A stretch of 64,000 nucleotides of DNA from the NCBI RefSeq assembly GCF_002531825.1, contig NZ_NWSX01000017.1:42644-106643 (forward strand). Reading direction: 5' to 3'. The notes below the pieces were generated by a model. That model saw only the letters and a program-made list of their open reading frames with translations, searched no databases and was not told the DNA's origin. The position numbers were made by a program, and so were the translations under genes. Shown piece after piece: positions 28,486 to 39,098 of the stretch (position 1 is its first letter; each line of letters starts with the position of its first letter). This DNA is from Rhizobium sp. J15 (GTDB lineage: Bacteria; Pseudomonadota; Alphaproteobacteria; Rhizobiales; Rhizobiaceae).

Positions 28486-29121
28486 ATGACAAAAGATTGT
28501 CGCATTTCCACTTGCAAGACTGGCATGGCATTCATTGCCGGCGCAGTTGCCCTTATTCTGACGGCCTCCGGCGCTGGCGCGCAGTCGACGACGATGTCGG
28601 GCATGAAGCTTTCCAATGACCAGCCGATCCAGATCGAAAGCGACAAGCTCGAAATCCACGATCAGGAACACACCGCTTTGTTCACCGGCAACGTCAAGGT
28701 CGTCCAGGGGACGACGACCATGCAGTCGGGCAAGATGACGGTCTACTACAAGGATAAGGCGGCAAAGCCGGCCGCTGACGGAAGCCAGCCGGCAGCGCAG
28801 CCGCAGCAGTCGGCCTCGCTTGCATCGGGAAGCGCCGATATCGACAAGATCCTGGTCACGGACAAGGTCTTGCTGACGTCGGGCACGCAGACGGCGACCG
28901 CCGATGACGGCAATTTCGACATGGCTTCGCAGACATTCATCCTGACGAGCGATGCGGGCAACAAGGTCGTGCTGTCGGATGGACCGAACGTCTTTACCGG
29001 CTGCAAGCTGACCGTTCACATGCAAACTGGCCGGGCGGAGCTTGAAAGCTGCGGCGGGCGTGTCCAGATTCAGCTCGATCCGAAATCGCAGCAGAATCCG
29101 CAGCAGCAGAAGCAGAACTGA
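28486..29121 (+). CDS. lptA: LPS transport periplasmic protein LptA
   Basis: 211 residues with a signal peptide (about residues 1-31, ending near AGAQS) and an OstA/LptA jellyroll: PIQIESDKLEIHDQEHTALFTGNVKVVQG is the hallmark. It forms the periplasmic bridge carrying LPS to LptD. A Q/P/A-rich linker (about 90-105) and a Q-rich C-terminus (PKSQQNPQQQKQN) are family-variable additions. Between lptC and lptB in one operon. Confidence 0.93.
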   Translation: MTKDCRISTCKTGMAFIAGAVALILTASGAGAQSTTMSGMKLSNDQPIQIESDKLEIHDQEHTALFTGNVKVVQGTTTMQSGKMTVYYKDKAAKPAADGSQPAAQPQQSASLASGSADIDKILVTDKVLLTSGTQTATADDGNFDMASQTFILTSDAGNKVVLSDGPNVFTGCKLTVHMQTGRAELESCGGRVQIQLDPKSQQNPQQQKQN

Positions 29122-29135
29122 AACCGGCCTCCCAC

Positions 29136-29936
29136 GTGAAATTATCATCGCTATCCACCATGTTCGGCAAACCTGAGCCGCAAGCTTCGGGTGCCGCCGA
29201 CAAGAGCCGCTATCAGGGAACGCTGATCGCACGTGGTCTGACGAAGACCTATGCGACGCGTCGCGTCGTCAACGGCGTCTCGCTGGTGGTGCGCCGTGGC
29301 GAGGCCGTCGGCCTGCTCGGCCCGAACGGTGCCGGCAAGACCACCTGCTTTTACATGATCACCGGCCTCGTGCCGGTGGACGAAGGCACGATCGAGATCG
29401 ACGGAAACGAAGTCACGACCATGCCGATGTACCGCCGCTCGCGCCTCGGCGTCGGCTATCTGCCGCAGGAGGCCTCGATCTTCCGCGGACTGACGGTGGA
29501 GGAGAACATCCGCGCCGTCCTCGAAGTGCATGTGAAAGACAAGGCCGAGCGCGAGCAGAAACTGAACGAGCTGCTGGAGGAATTCCATATCCAGAAGCTG
29601 CGCAAGAGTGCTGCCGTCGCCCTATCGGGCGGTGAGCGCCGCCGCCTGGAAATCGCCCGCGCCCTTGCTACCGACCCGACCTTCATGCTGCTCGACGAGC
29701 CCTTCGCCGGCGTCGACCCGATCTCGGTCGCCGACATTCAGAATCTCGTCCACCACCTGACGGCCCGCGGCATCGGCGTTCTCATCACCGACCACAATGT
29801 GCGCGAGACGTTGGGCCTGATCGATCGCGCCTATATCATCCATGCCGGGGAAGTGCTGACCCACGGCCGGGCGAACGACATCGTCAACAATCCGGAAGTC
29901 CGCCGGCTCTATCTCGGCGACAATTTCAGCCTCTGA
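29136..29936 (+). CDS. lptB: LPS export ABC transporter ATP-binding protein LptB
   Basis: ABC ATPase of 266 residues powering LPS extraction from the inner membrane with LptFG. Walker A GPNGAGKTT, Q-loop GYLPQEASIF, signature LSGGERRRLEIARAL, Walker B FMLLDEPFAGVDP and H-loop ITDHNVRET, all matching LptB. The start is uncertain: GTG at 29136 or ATG at 29160 (MFGKPEP), neither with a strong Shine-Dalgarno; both give a ~20-residue N-terminal extension compared with E. coli. Followed by rpoN, the usual order in proteobacteria. Confidence 0.96.
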   Translation: MKLSSLSTMFGKPEPQASGAADKSRYQGTLIARGLTKTYATRRVVNGVSLVVRRGEAVGLLGPNGAGKTTCFYMITGLVPVDEGTIEIDGNEVTTMPMYRRSRLGVGYLPQEASIFRGLTVEENIRAVLEVHVKDKAEREQKLNELLEEFHIQKLRKSAAVALSGGERRRLEIARALATDPTFMLLDEPFAGVDPISVADIQNLVHHLTARGIGVLITDHNVRETLGLIDRAYIIHAGEVLTHGRANDIVNNPEVRRLYLGDNFSL

Positions 29937-30088
29937 CGGCGAAACGGGCAGAAATTCACCATGGCGGCACAGTTCCGCTTGACCAAACCCGATAAAAAAG
30001 CAATTTTTGGGCCAAGTTGGATTTCCGTGGCCTGAGGCGTTGATCGGACGCGGTTTCCCGAGGAATCGTGGGGAGTTTCGCGTCCGTC

Positions 30089-31648
<1,560 letters not shown>

Positions 31649-31735
31649 CGCTTGAATGCTTCGATCCGGATCGAAGCATTCTGCTGCCTATCCTGCTACC
31701 CCTCGCTTGTCTCAACGAATGTCGAAGTGCCGACC

Positions 31736-32628
31736 ATGACGCAGCAGAACCCGAGCCTTGCCAGGGAGCTTTCTGGGGTTCCTCCTACACTTTCATCAAG
31801 ATCGGCGTCGAGACCATCCCGCCGGTCACCCTGATCGCTGCGCGCACGCTGATCGCCGGCGGCATTCTGCTCGCCATCCTCCGTTACCGGCGTGTCCGGC
31901 TGCCACGCGACCGCGCCACATGGCGCCGCTTCTTCGTTCAGGCCTGGCTCAACAGCGTCGTTCCCTTCACGCTGATCGCCTGGGCGGAGCAATCCGTCGA
32001 TGCCGGACTGGCGGTGATCCTGAATTCGGCAACGCCGATCTTCACCTTCCTGCTGACGGTCCTGATCACCCGCCACGAGCAGGTGACCCTGCGAAAGCTC
32101 TTCGGCGTCATATCGGGGCTGACCGGCATCTGTCTCGTCATCGGCATCGAAGCGCTGGCCGGACTCGGCGAGAGTCTGACGGCACAGATCGCCATCATCC
32201 TGGCGACCATCTGTTACGCAGGTGCCGCAATTTTCAGCAAGAACTTCAAGGGGCTCGATCCCGCTGTGCCGGCGGCCGGCTCGTTGATTTCGGGCGCCGT
32301 CATTCTCCTGCCGGTGAGCTTTGTCGTCGATCGGCCGTGGGAACTCGATCCCTCCACGGCATCGGTGCTGGCGCTGCTTGCCCTTTCCGCCTTTTCCACC
32401 GCTCTCGCCTTCGCGATCTATTTTCGCCTCGTCCAGACGCTGGGTTCTGTCGGGACCACCTCGCAGGCCTATCTCAGGGTGCCGATCGGCGTTGCGATCG
32501 GCATGGTGTTCCTCGGCGAGACGCTGAGCCCGACGGCGTGGATCGGATTCGTTTGCGTCATCCTCGGCGTCGCAGCCATGACGATCCCCCAGAGAAGGGC
32601 GGCGGTTATGCCGGCCCGAAGCGGCTGA
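31736..32628 (+). pseudogene. EamA/DMT-family transporter with N-terminal frameshift
   Basis: A drug/metabolite transporter of the EamA type, about 290 residues if repaired, with roughly ten membrane segments. An ATG at 31736 opens MTQQNPSLARE, but the family-typical continuation FWGSSYTFIKIGVETIP is in another frame from about 31768. In that second frame no ATG, GTG or TTG occurs upstream; the first is the GTG at 32014, after three helices. The downstream frame stays intact to 32628 (ITRHEQVTLRKLFGVISG, TSQAYLRVPIGVAIGMVFLGE). Either a small deletion inactivated the gene or there is an assembly error. It lies between rpoN and hpf. Confidence 0.75.
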
Positions 32629-32920
32629 GAACGATTGCGGGAGAATCGGCGGCGGCGTTTCCCGGCAGCTAGCCCGCTAAACGCTTTCCGGCAGCCGCCA
32701 ATGCGAATCCGGCGTCCCTATTGACTTTTCGGCGGCCCCCGTCTAGAAGCCCGCCGCAATCGATGCCGTGGACGGCATTTGGAGTTATCCCCATCATCCA
32801 AAGGGTACCAAGGACACGCAGGCTTGCGCCGATCTTGCTTGAGATTGCGCGAAGTGCTTGGATGAACCTGAGGCTTGGCGTAAACTGATACCCGCAAACG
32901 ACCATAAGAAGGGAAACTCC

Positions 32921-33496
32921 ATGAGTGTGCGTGTATCCGGGAAACATATGGAAATTGGTGAATCGTTCCGTCAAAAGATCGAGGACCAAATTGGTATGGC
33001 CATCACGAAATACTTCGACGGGGGGTATTCCGGCCAGGTGACCGTGGAAAAGGCGAGTTCCCGTTTCTCCGCAGACTGCAAGCTCCATCTCGACAGTGGC
33101 GTGGTGTTGCATGCGGCCGGCGAAGCGACCGATCCTCAGCTTGCTTTCGACGCCGCTTCCGAGCGCATCGAAAAGCGTCTGCGCCGCTACAAGCGCAAGC
33201 TGAAGGACCATCATGCCGGAAACCATCTGAATGGTTTTGCAGAAGTCTCCTACACGGTTATGGATTCCGTTCCTGATCACGAAGATGAAATTCCCGACGA
33301 TTTCGCCCCGGCGATCGTCGCTGAAAGCACGAAGCAATTGAAGACCATGTCGGTCGCCACCGCCGTGATGGCGCTCGACATGACCGACGAGCCGCTTCTC
33401 CTGTTCCGCAGCCCCGGCAAGGAACATCTGAACATCGTTTACCGTCGCCACGACGGAAATATTGGCTGGATCGATTCGGCCAATATCAAAGGCTGA
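32921..33496 (+). CDS. hpf: Long ribosome hibernation promoting factor
   Basis: 191 residues from ATG 32921 (GAAGGGAA upstream). The N-terminal HPF/RaiA domain (MSVRVSGKHMEIGESFRQKIEDQIG, then LHLDSGVVLHAAGEATDPQLAFDAASERIEKRLRRYKRKLKDH) binds the decoding centre, and the C-terminal domain (MALDMTDEPLLLFRSPGKEHLNIVYRRHDGNIGWID) dimerises 70S ribosomes to 100S. This long form is usual outside gammaproteobacteria. Part of the classical rpoN-hpf-ptsN order, here interrupted by the broken transporter. Confidence 0.93.
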   Translation: MSVRVSGKHMEIGESFRQKIEDQIGMAITKYFDGGYSGQVTVEKASSRFSADCKLHLDSGVVLHAAGEATDPQLAFDAASERIEKRLRRYKRKLKDHHAGNHLNGFAEVSYTVMDSVPDHEDEIPDDFAPAIVAESTKQLKTMSVATAVMALDMTDEPLLLFRSPGKEHLNIVYRRHDGNIGWIDSANIKG

Positions 33497-33569
33497 GATC
33501 AGGGCGGTGAGCGGCGGTGTTGCCGCCGCTCCTTGCGTCATCTGATCCCGGCGACAGAAGGAAAAAGAA

Positions 33570-34034
33570 ATGGCATTGGCAGATTTGCTCCATCAGGATG
33601 CGATCATTCCCGCCCTTAGAGTAAATTCCAAGAAACAGTTGCTTCAGGAATTGGCAGCAAGAGCCTCCAGGATCACGGGGCTTTCCGAGCGCGAGATCTT
33701 CGACGTCATCCTGCAGCGTGAGCGTCTGGGATCGACGGGCGTCGGCAACGGCATCGCCATTCCTCACGGCAAGCTGGTGAACATCCATTCGATCGTCGGC
33801 ATTTTTGCCCGGCTGGAGCAGCCGGTCGATTTCGAGGCGCTCGACGACCAGCCGGTCGATCTCGTATTCCTGCTTTTGGCGCCGGAAGGCGCCGGCGCCG
33901 ACCATCTCAAGGCGCTGTCGCGGATCGCCCGCGTGCTGCGCGATCATGATCTCGTCGCAAAGCTGCGCGCGACCGATTCCGCTTCGGCGATCTATGCCTT
34001 CTTGAACGAAGAGCAGACGTCGAACGCAGCCTGA
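33570..34034 (+). CDS. ptsN: PTS IIA-like nitrogen-regulatory protein PtsN (EIIANtr)
   Basis: 154 residues with phospho-acceptor H66 in GVGNGIAIPHGKL. EIIANtr is the final acceptor of the nitrogen PTS (PtsP-NPr-PtsN) and, unphosphorylated, regulates K+ transport, ABC transporters and carbon/nitrogen balance in rhizobia. Full length, standard domain, GAAGGAAAAAG Shine-Dalgarno region. Last gene of the lpt-rpoN cluster, ended by a strong hairpin. Confidence 0.95.
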   Translation: MALADLLHQDAIIPALRVNSKKQLLQELAARASRITGLSEREIFDVILQRERLGSTGVGNGIAIPHGKLVNIHSIVGIFARLEQPVDFEALDDQPVDLVFLLLAPEGAGADHLKALSRIARVLRDHDLVAKLRATDSASAIYAFLNEEQTSNAA

Positions 34035-34054
34035 ACACTATCTGTTTCCGAACG

Positions 34055-34086
34055 AAAAAGGCGCCTGGTCTTCCAGGCGCCTTTTT
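34055..34086. terminator. Bidirectional terminator between ptsN and the chemoreceptor gene
   Basis: aaaaaggcgcctgg, loop tctt, ccaggcgccttttt: a perfect 14-base stem with A-tract and T-tract, able to end both the rightward ptsN transcript and the leftward chemoreceptor transcript. Confidence 0.95.
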
Positions 34087-34113
34087 CATTTATCACGAGC
34101 CCAACGGAAGGGT

Positions 34114-36444
34114 TCAGAACTCTTCCCAGCTGTCCTGCGCCACCGCGGCCGAACCGCGCGATGCGGCAGCCGGCCGGCGAACAGCGGTGGTGTGGCGGAC
34201 CGCGGGAGCGGCCGGCGCCCGCATCTGCTGCGCGACGGAGGCGAGGGCCGTGGCATTGCCGGAGCCCGAGACCCTGAAGCGGGTGGCGAGCGCCTTCAGC
34301 GTCTGCGCCTCGTCATTGAGCGCGACGCTGGCAGCGGTTGCTTCCTCCACCATTGCCGCGTTCTGCTGCGTCACCTGGTCCATCTGGTTCATGGCCTGGT
34401 TGATTTCCTTCAGGCCGACGGCCTGTTCGCTGGCGGAGGCGGAGATCTGCCGGATGAGGCTGTTGATGCCCATTACTTGTTCGGCGATCTTATGCAGCGT
34501 GCCGCCGGCGCGCCCCACGAGATCGACACCTTCCTTGACCTGGACCGCCGAGGTGTTGATCAGCGTCTTGATCTCCTTGGCGGCGTTGGCCGAACGCTGT
34601 GCGAGCTCGCGCACTTCCTGAGCGACGACGGCAAAACCCTTGCCGGCTTCGCCCGCGCGGGCGGCCTCGACGCCGGCATTGAGAGCGAGCAGGTTCGTCT
34701 GGAAAGCGATCTCGTCGATGACGCCGATGATCCGCGAGACCTCCGTCGAAGACTGCTCGATCCCCTGCATCGAGGCGATCGCCTTTTGCACCACTTCGCC
34801 CGATTTCTCGGCATCCTGGCAGGCGAGGTTGACGTTGTCGGCTGCGGTGCGCGCGTTCTCGGCGCTGGAATCGACCTGCGCGGTGAGCTCGTTGAGCGCG
34901 GCCGCCGTCTCTTCCAGGCTTGCAGCCTGCTGCTCGGTGCGCTTGGCGAGGTCGGAAGCGCTGTTGCTGATCTCGCCGGTGCCGGCGCCGATATTGACGA
35001 CGCTGAGATTCATCGTGTTGATGGTCTCTTCGAGGCTCGCAAGGGCGGCGTTGAAGTCCTGCTTCAGCTTGCCGTATTCGCCGGGGAATTCCTCGGTGAT
35101 GCGGTAACCGAGATTGCCGTGAGACAGCTCGGACAAGCCGGCGCCGACGATCGAGACGATGTGACGCTGCAGCGACACCGATTGCTGGCGCTCCGATTCC
35201 GAGCGGCTGCGTTCGGTCTCGGCGGCCTGCCGCTGGTTGGCGGCCTCGTCTTCGAGGCGCTGGCTGTCGGCGAGCTTGAAGCGGAAACCTTCGAGCGCCT
35301 TGGCAACCGAACCGACTTCGTCGCTGCGGTCCTGGGCGGCGACGGGCTCGGCATATTCGCCGTCGCTGAGCGCCTTGACGCTGGCGACGAGGCTGCCGAG
35401 CGGCCGCTGCACGAACGCGCGGACGGCGAAATAGAGCGCGAGCATCACCGCGCCGAGCACGATCAGGCCGGTAGCGATCATCATGTAGGTCTGGTCCTGC
35501 ACCGGAGCGTTGATCACCGTGTGCGGGACATCGACGAGCACGACCCAGGTGGCGTTGACGCCCGGGACCTCGAACGGATAGACGACGCGGTCGAAGGGAT
35601 CGAGACCGTCATAGGTGAGGTTCCGGACGAGCCCGGGCTGCTTGCCCGACAGCGCCGACTTGACGACGTCGGCGCCTTCGCCGTCATATTGTTTGGTCAT
35701 CAGGTCGGGGATCGGCGCGACGATCCAGCTGCCGGCCTGCGACAGCAGCGTGACGCGGCCGGAGCCGAAAGGATGCAGCGCCTGCAGCTTGTCGGTCAGC
35801 GACTTCAGCGAGATGTCGACGCCGCCGACGCCGATCATCTTCCCCCCTGATATGACGGGATAGGCGATCGAGGTCAGCAGTGTCGGTACGTCGGTTCCTT
35901 CAGCCAGATAGGGCGTCGTGATCGCGCCCTTGCCGCTGTCGGCGGCAAGCTTCCACCATTCGGCGGTATAATCATTGTCGAACGTCGAATACTGGACGCC
36001 GCCATCCTTGGTTTTCGACCAATAGGGCGTGAAGGCGCCGTTCTTGTTGGTGCCTTCGTCGTTGTTGTTGGCGATCTCGGTCGTCTTGCCGTCAAGCGCG
36101 CCGAGCTGCTCGCAGAACCAGCTGCCGAAAGCGAAGGCATTCTGTTCGAGATTGGCCTTCAGCACGTTGATCATGCCCTTGCGATCGAGCGACTTGCCTT
36201 CATGGGCACGGCCGATGACCCCTGACATGCTGCGCGCGGCACTGGCGAGCTCGCCGACATTGGCGGCGATTTCATTGGCAATCGCTTTTGCCTCGAGATT
36301 GGCCTGATCCATCGTCAGCGTCTGGACGCGATCCCGGGTCTGGCCAATGAGGAAAAAGTTCGAAACGGCGAGAACAAGCGCGATGGCGACGCCGGTAATG
36401 ACGATGAGTTTCGCCGCAAGCGATTTCATGCGAAAAATGAACAT
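34114..36444 (-). CDS. Methyl-accepting chemotaxis protein with Cache sensor and WEEF tail
   Basis: 776 residues from ATG 36444 (GAGG six bases upstream). Two membrane helices (about 9-30 and 318-342) flank a large periplasmic dCache domain (ITTPYLAEGTDVPTLLTSIAYPV, GVGGVDISLKSL), then HAMP, and a cytoplasmic signalling domain with the hairpin tip [41 protein letters not shown]. It ends DSWEEF, a variant of the NWETF-type pentapeptide that tethers CheR and CheB. The ligand is unknown; dCache domains often bind amino or organic acids. Transcribed convergently with ptsN. Confidence 0.93.
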   Translation of the reverse strand: MFIFRMKSLAAKLIVITGVAIALVLAVSNFFLIGQTRDRVQTLTMDQANLEAKAIANEIAANVGELASAARSMSGVIGRAHEGKSLDRKGMINVLKANLEQNAFAFGSWFCEQLGALDGKTTEIANNNDEGTNKNGAFTPYWSKTKDGGVQYSTFDNDYTAEWWKLAADSGKGAITTPYLAEGTDVPTLLTSIAYPVISGGKMIGVGGVDISLKSLTDKLQALHPFGSGRVTLLSQAGSWIVAPIPDLMTKQYDGEGADVVKSALSGKQPGLVRNLTYDGLDPFDRVVYPFEVPGVNATWVVLVDVPHTVINAPVQDQTYMMIATGLIVLGAVMLALYFAVRAFVQRPLGSLVASVKALSDGEYAEPVAAQDRSDEVGSVAKALEGFRFKLADSQRLEDEAANQRQAAETERSRSESERQQSVSLQRHIVSIVGAGLSELSHGNLGYRITEEFPGEYGKLKQDFNAALASLEETINTMNLSVVNIGAGTGEISNSASDLAKRTEQQAASLEETAAALNELTAQVDSSAENARTAADNVNLACQDAEKSGEVVQKAIASMQGIEQSSTEVSRIIGVIDEIAFQTNLLALNAGVEAARAGEAGKGFAVVAQEVRELAQRSANAAKEIKTLINTSAVQVKEGVDLVGRAGGTLHKIAEQVMGINSLIRQISASASEQAVGLKEINQAMNQMDQVTQQNAAMVEEATAASVALNDEAQTLKALATRFRVSGSGNATALASVAQQMRAPAAPAVRHTTAVRRPAAASRGSAAVAQDSWEEF

Positions 36445-36685
36445 GGGTTCCTCGGGCAAGGATGCGCCGAACGGGCATTCTTCGGCACAGGAGCAAAGCA
36501 CCGCTCCGTCATGGAGCAGCCAAATGGAGGCCGGAACCAAAGGCAGTAGAGGCCGGCGATCATGAGCAACATCGCCAGAGATCTCTTAAATTTGAATGAA
36601 ATTTTAGTCGCGTGCATAAGCAAAACCGCAAGAAACTCCCTCAGATTTAAGGGGTGTTACCGGCGGTTTCGCAAAGAGACCTGAC

Positions 36686-37585
36686 TTATATCCTGTCTGC
36701 GACTTCCTCGCTCAGGGGGATCGAAGGCTGTGCCCCTGATTTGAGGCATGCCAGCGAACCGGCAACCGCCGCGCGGCGCAGCGCCGAAGGAAAATCGAGC
36801 CCGTCGTCGAGGCTCGCGGCGAAATAGCCGCAGAAAGTATCGCCCGCGCCGACCGTATCGACAGGGTCGATCACCAGCCCTTGCGCTCTCGAAATTGCAC
36901 CGTCGCGGATGGCGATGACGCCGTCGCCGCCGAGCGTCACGATCAGCGTTTGTCCGGTTTCCTGATGCAGGCGGACGAGGGCTGCCTCGCGCGCTTCGGC
37001 GTCCAGCCCGTCCTGTCCGGCGAGCCGTTCGAACTCGGTTTCGTTGGCGATGACGATATCGGCCAACCGGCCGAGGCGCGGCGCGTCGGGGATCAGCGGC
37101 GCGAGGTTGAGAATGCTGGTGATGCCCTTGGACCGTGCTGCCGAAAGCGCGCGCTCGACGGCTGCGACCGGCACTTCGAGCTGCAGCATCAGGATATCGC
37201 CTTCGCTCATGCGGCCGACTGCCGCTTCGGCATCGGCAGGTGTAACCCGCCCGTTGGCGCCCGGAACGACGGCGATCATGTTTTCGCCGTCGCCGCCGAC
37301 AAGGATCAGCGCCGTGCCTGTCGGACCATCGACACGCCTGACGAGAGAAAGGTCGGTTCCCGCATCATCGAGCAGGGCAAGCGCATCCGCCGCGAAGGCA
37401 TCCTTGCCCACGGCACCGGCCATATGCACGTAGCGTCCGGCACGGCGCGCCGCGAGCGCCTGATTGGCGCCCTTGCCGCCGGCGGCCGTGGCAAAGCCGT
37501 TGCCGGCAACCGTCTCGCCGGGCTTCGGCAGGCGCTCCGTCGTGGCGATGAGGTCCATATTGATGGACCCGAAAACTGTGATCAT
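36686..37585 (-). CDS. rbsK: Ribokinase (PfkB family)
   Basis: 299 residues from ATG 37585. N-terminal MITVFGSINMDLIATTERLPKPGETV and GGKGANQALAARRAG (PfkB signature 1); C-terminal VIDPVDTVGAGDTFCGYFAASL with catalytic aspartate in GAGD (signature 2). Phosphorylates D-ribose to ribose-5-phosphate. It is not next to a ribose ABC transporter, so a related pentose or nucleoside substrate is possible. The longer reading frame upstream overlaps rmuC and lacks conservation with the family. Confidence 0.88.
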   Translation of the reverse strand: MITVFGSINMDLIATTERLPKPGETVAGNGFATAAGGKGANQALAARRAGRYVHMAGAVGKDAFAADALALLDDAGTDLSLVRRVDGPTGTALILVGGDGENMIAVVPGANGRVTPADAEAAVGRMSEGDILMLQLEVPVAAVERALSAARSKGITSILNLAPLIPDAPRLGRLADIVIANETEFERLAGQDGLDAEAREAALVRLHQETGQTLIVTLGGDGVIAIRDGAISRAQGLVIDPVDTVGAGDTFCGYFAASLDDGLDFPSALRRAAVAGSLACLKSGAQPSIPLSEEVADRI

Positions 37586-37670
37586 GAGGATGTCCCGTCC
37601 TTTTGGAACATGCGGGGCGACGTCATGCTCCAACTCTTTTAAAATGTGGAGCAGACACTGCCCGAAGCGG

Positions 37671-38894
37671 TCACTCCTCGTCAACCACCCGGAGTTTCAG
37701 AAGGCCGGTGCGGCTTTCCACCGATTTGGCCGCAGGCTCGCTGTCGCGGGCAGGCTTGCCGTCGCCGCCGGCCTCGAATTCCAGCGCCTCGATCTTGGCG
37801 CCGCGCTTGGTCAGCTTGTCGGCTGAAGTGACCACCATATCTATATCCTTCTGAGTCATGGCGAAATGACCCTGCAGCTTGCGCACCCGCTCGTCGAGGC
37901 GGCCGAGATCGTCCATCAGGAGCGCCACCTCGCCCTGGATCAGATGCGCCTGCGCCCGCATGCGCTGGTCCTTGAGCACGGCCTGGATGACCTGGATCGA
38001 CAGCATCAGCAGTGACGGCGAGACGATGACGATGCGCGAACGATGCGCCTTCTGCACCACCGGCTCGAAGTTCTCGTGGATCTCGGCAAAGATCGATTCG
38101 GACGGCACGAAGAGAAAGGCCGTATCCTGGGTTTCCCCCTGGATCAGGTATTTCTCGGAAATGTCCCGGATATGGACGTCCATATCGCGGCGAAACTGCT
38201 GGCTTGCGATCTTGCCGGCCTCGGGGCTGCCGGCATCGCGGATCGCATTCCAGGCTTCCAGCGGAAATTTGGCGTCGATCACCAGTGCCGGCGCGTCGTT
38301 TGGCATGCGGATCGTGCAGTCCGGCCGCGAACCGTTCGAAAGCGTCGGCTGGAAAGTGTAGGCGCCCATCGGCAGGCCGTCGGCGATGATCGTTTCCATG
38401 CGCGACTGGCCGAAGGCGCCGCGCGTCTGCTTGTTGGAAAGAATGGCCTGCAGCCCGACGACATCCTTGGCGAGCGTCTGGATATTGTTCTGCGCGGCAT
38501 CGATGACCGCCAGCCGCTCCTGCAGCCGCTGCAGGTTCTCATGTGTCGATTTCGTCTGCTCGGTGATCGTCGAACTCATGCGCTGCGACATGCCGTCGAG
38601 ACGCTGGTTGATCGCCTGGTTGAGCTCGCTCTGTCGCGAGCCGAAGACCTCGGCCATGGCCGTGATTCGGCCCTGCATCTCCGCCTGGATCTTCAGAAGC
38701 TCAGCCATGCGCGCCTCGCTCTCGGCGGCGCGAAAGCTCGCCTCTTCCGTTTGCTCGCGGCGAAGGCTGGCGCTGCGCAGAAGAAGGACGATCGCCAGCA
38801 GGATCAGCGCAGCGAAAGCCCCGCCGGCAAGCGCCAGCATGGCCGGGCTGATCGAGCCAAGGGAAAGAGTGAGCGATTCGGAATGACTGGTCAT
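37671..38894 (-). CDS. rmuC: DNA recombination protein RmuC
   Basis: 407 residues: one N-terminal membrane helix (about residues 19-44), a long coiled-coil (about 45-150) and the RmuC domain with the nuclease-like core LPMGAYTFQPTLSNGSRPDCTIRMPNDAPALVIDAKFPLEAW. RmuC limits inversions at short inverted repeats in E. coli; the PD-(D/E)XK-like VIDAKFP motif is visible. Divergent from the globin-coupled receptor gene, with about 200 nt between starts. Confidence 0.93.
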   Translation of the reverse strand: MTSHSESLTLSLGSISPAMLALAGGAFAALILLAIVLLLRSASLRREQTEEASFRAAESEARMAELLKIQAEMQGRITAMAEVFGSRQSELNQAINQRLDGMSQRMSSTITEQTKSTHENLQRLQERLAVIDAAQNNIQTLAKDVVGLQAILSNKQTRGAFGQSRMETIIADGLPMGAYTFQPTLSNGSRPDCTIRMPNDAPALVIDAKFPLEAWNAIRDAGSPEAGKIASQQFRRDMDVHIRDISEKYLIQGETQDTAFLFVPSESIFAEIHENFEPVVQKAHRSRIVIVSPSLLMLSIQVIQAVLKDQRMRAQAHLIQGEVALLMDDLGRLDERVRKLQGHFAMTQKDIDMVVTSADKLTKRGAKIEALEFEAGGDGKPARDSEPAAKSVESRTGLLKLRVVDEE

Positions 38895-39098
38895 GCTGGA
38901 ACCATAACAGAAGAAGCGGCGATATATAGATCAAAACGTGAACGGAATCGATGGTCCCCAATATCTTCGCAAGCTGTCGGTCTTCTTCGCTCGTGAGAAG
39001 AAATCGCGGGCTAATTTAACCATTGCTCAACTATATTCGCCAAAACCTGTGGCGCAGAAATTCCCTCCCGCGCATTCGCGCCAAGTACAGAGATCCCC

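Noticed and set aside
31758..32672. 304-codon frame over the EamA transporter
   Set aside because: Its translation is Arg/His/Pro rich and unlike a membrane protein; the true transporter frame is the one read through FWGSSYTFIKIG.
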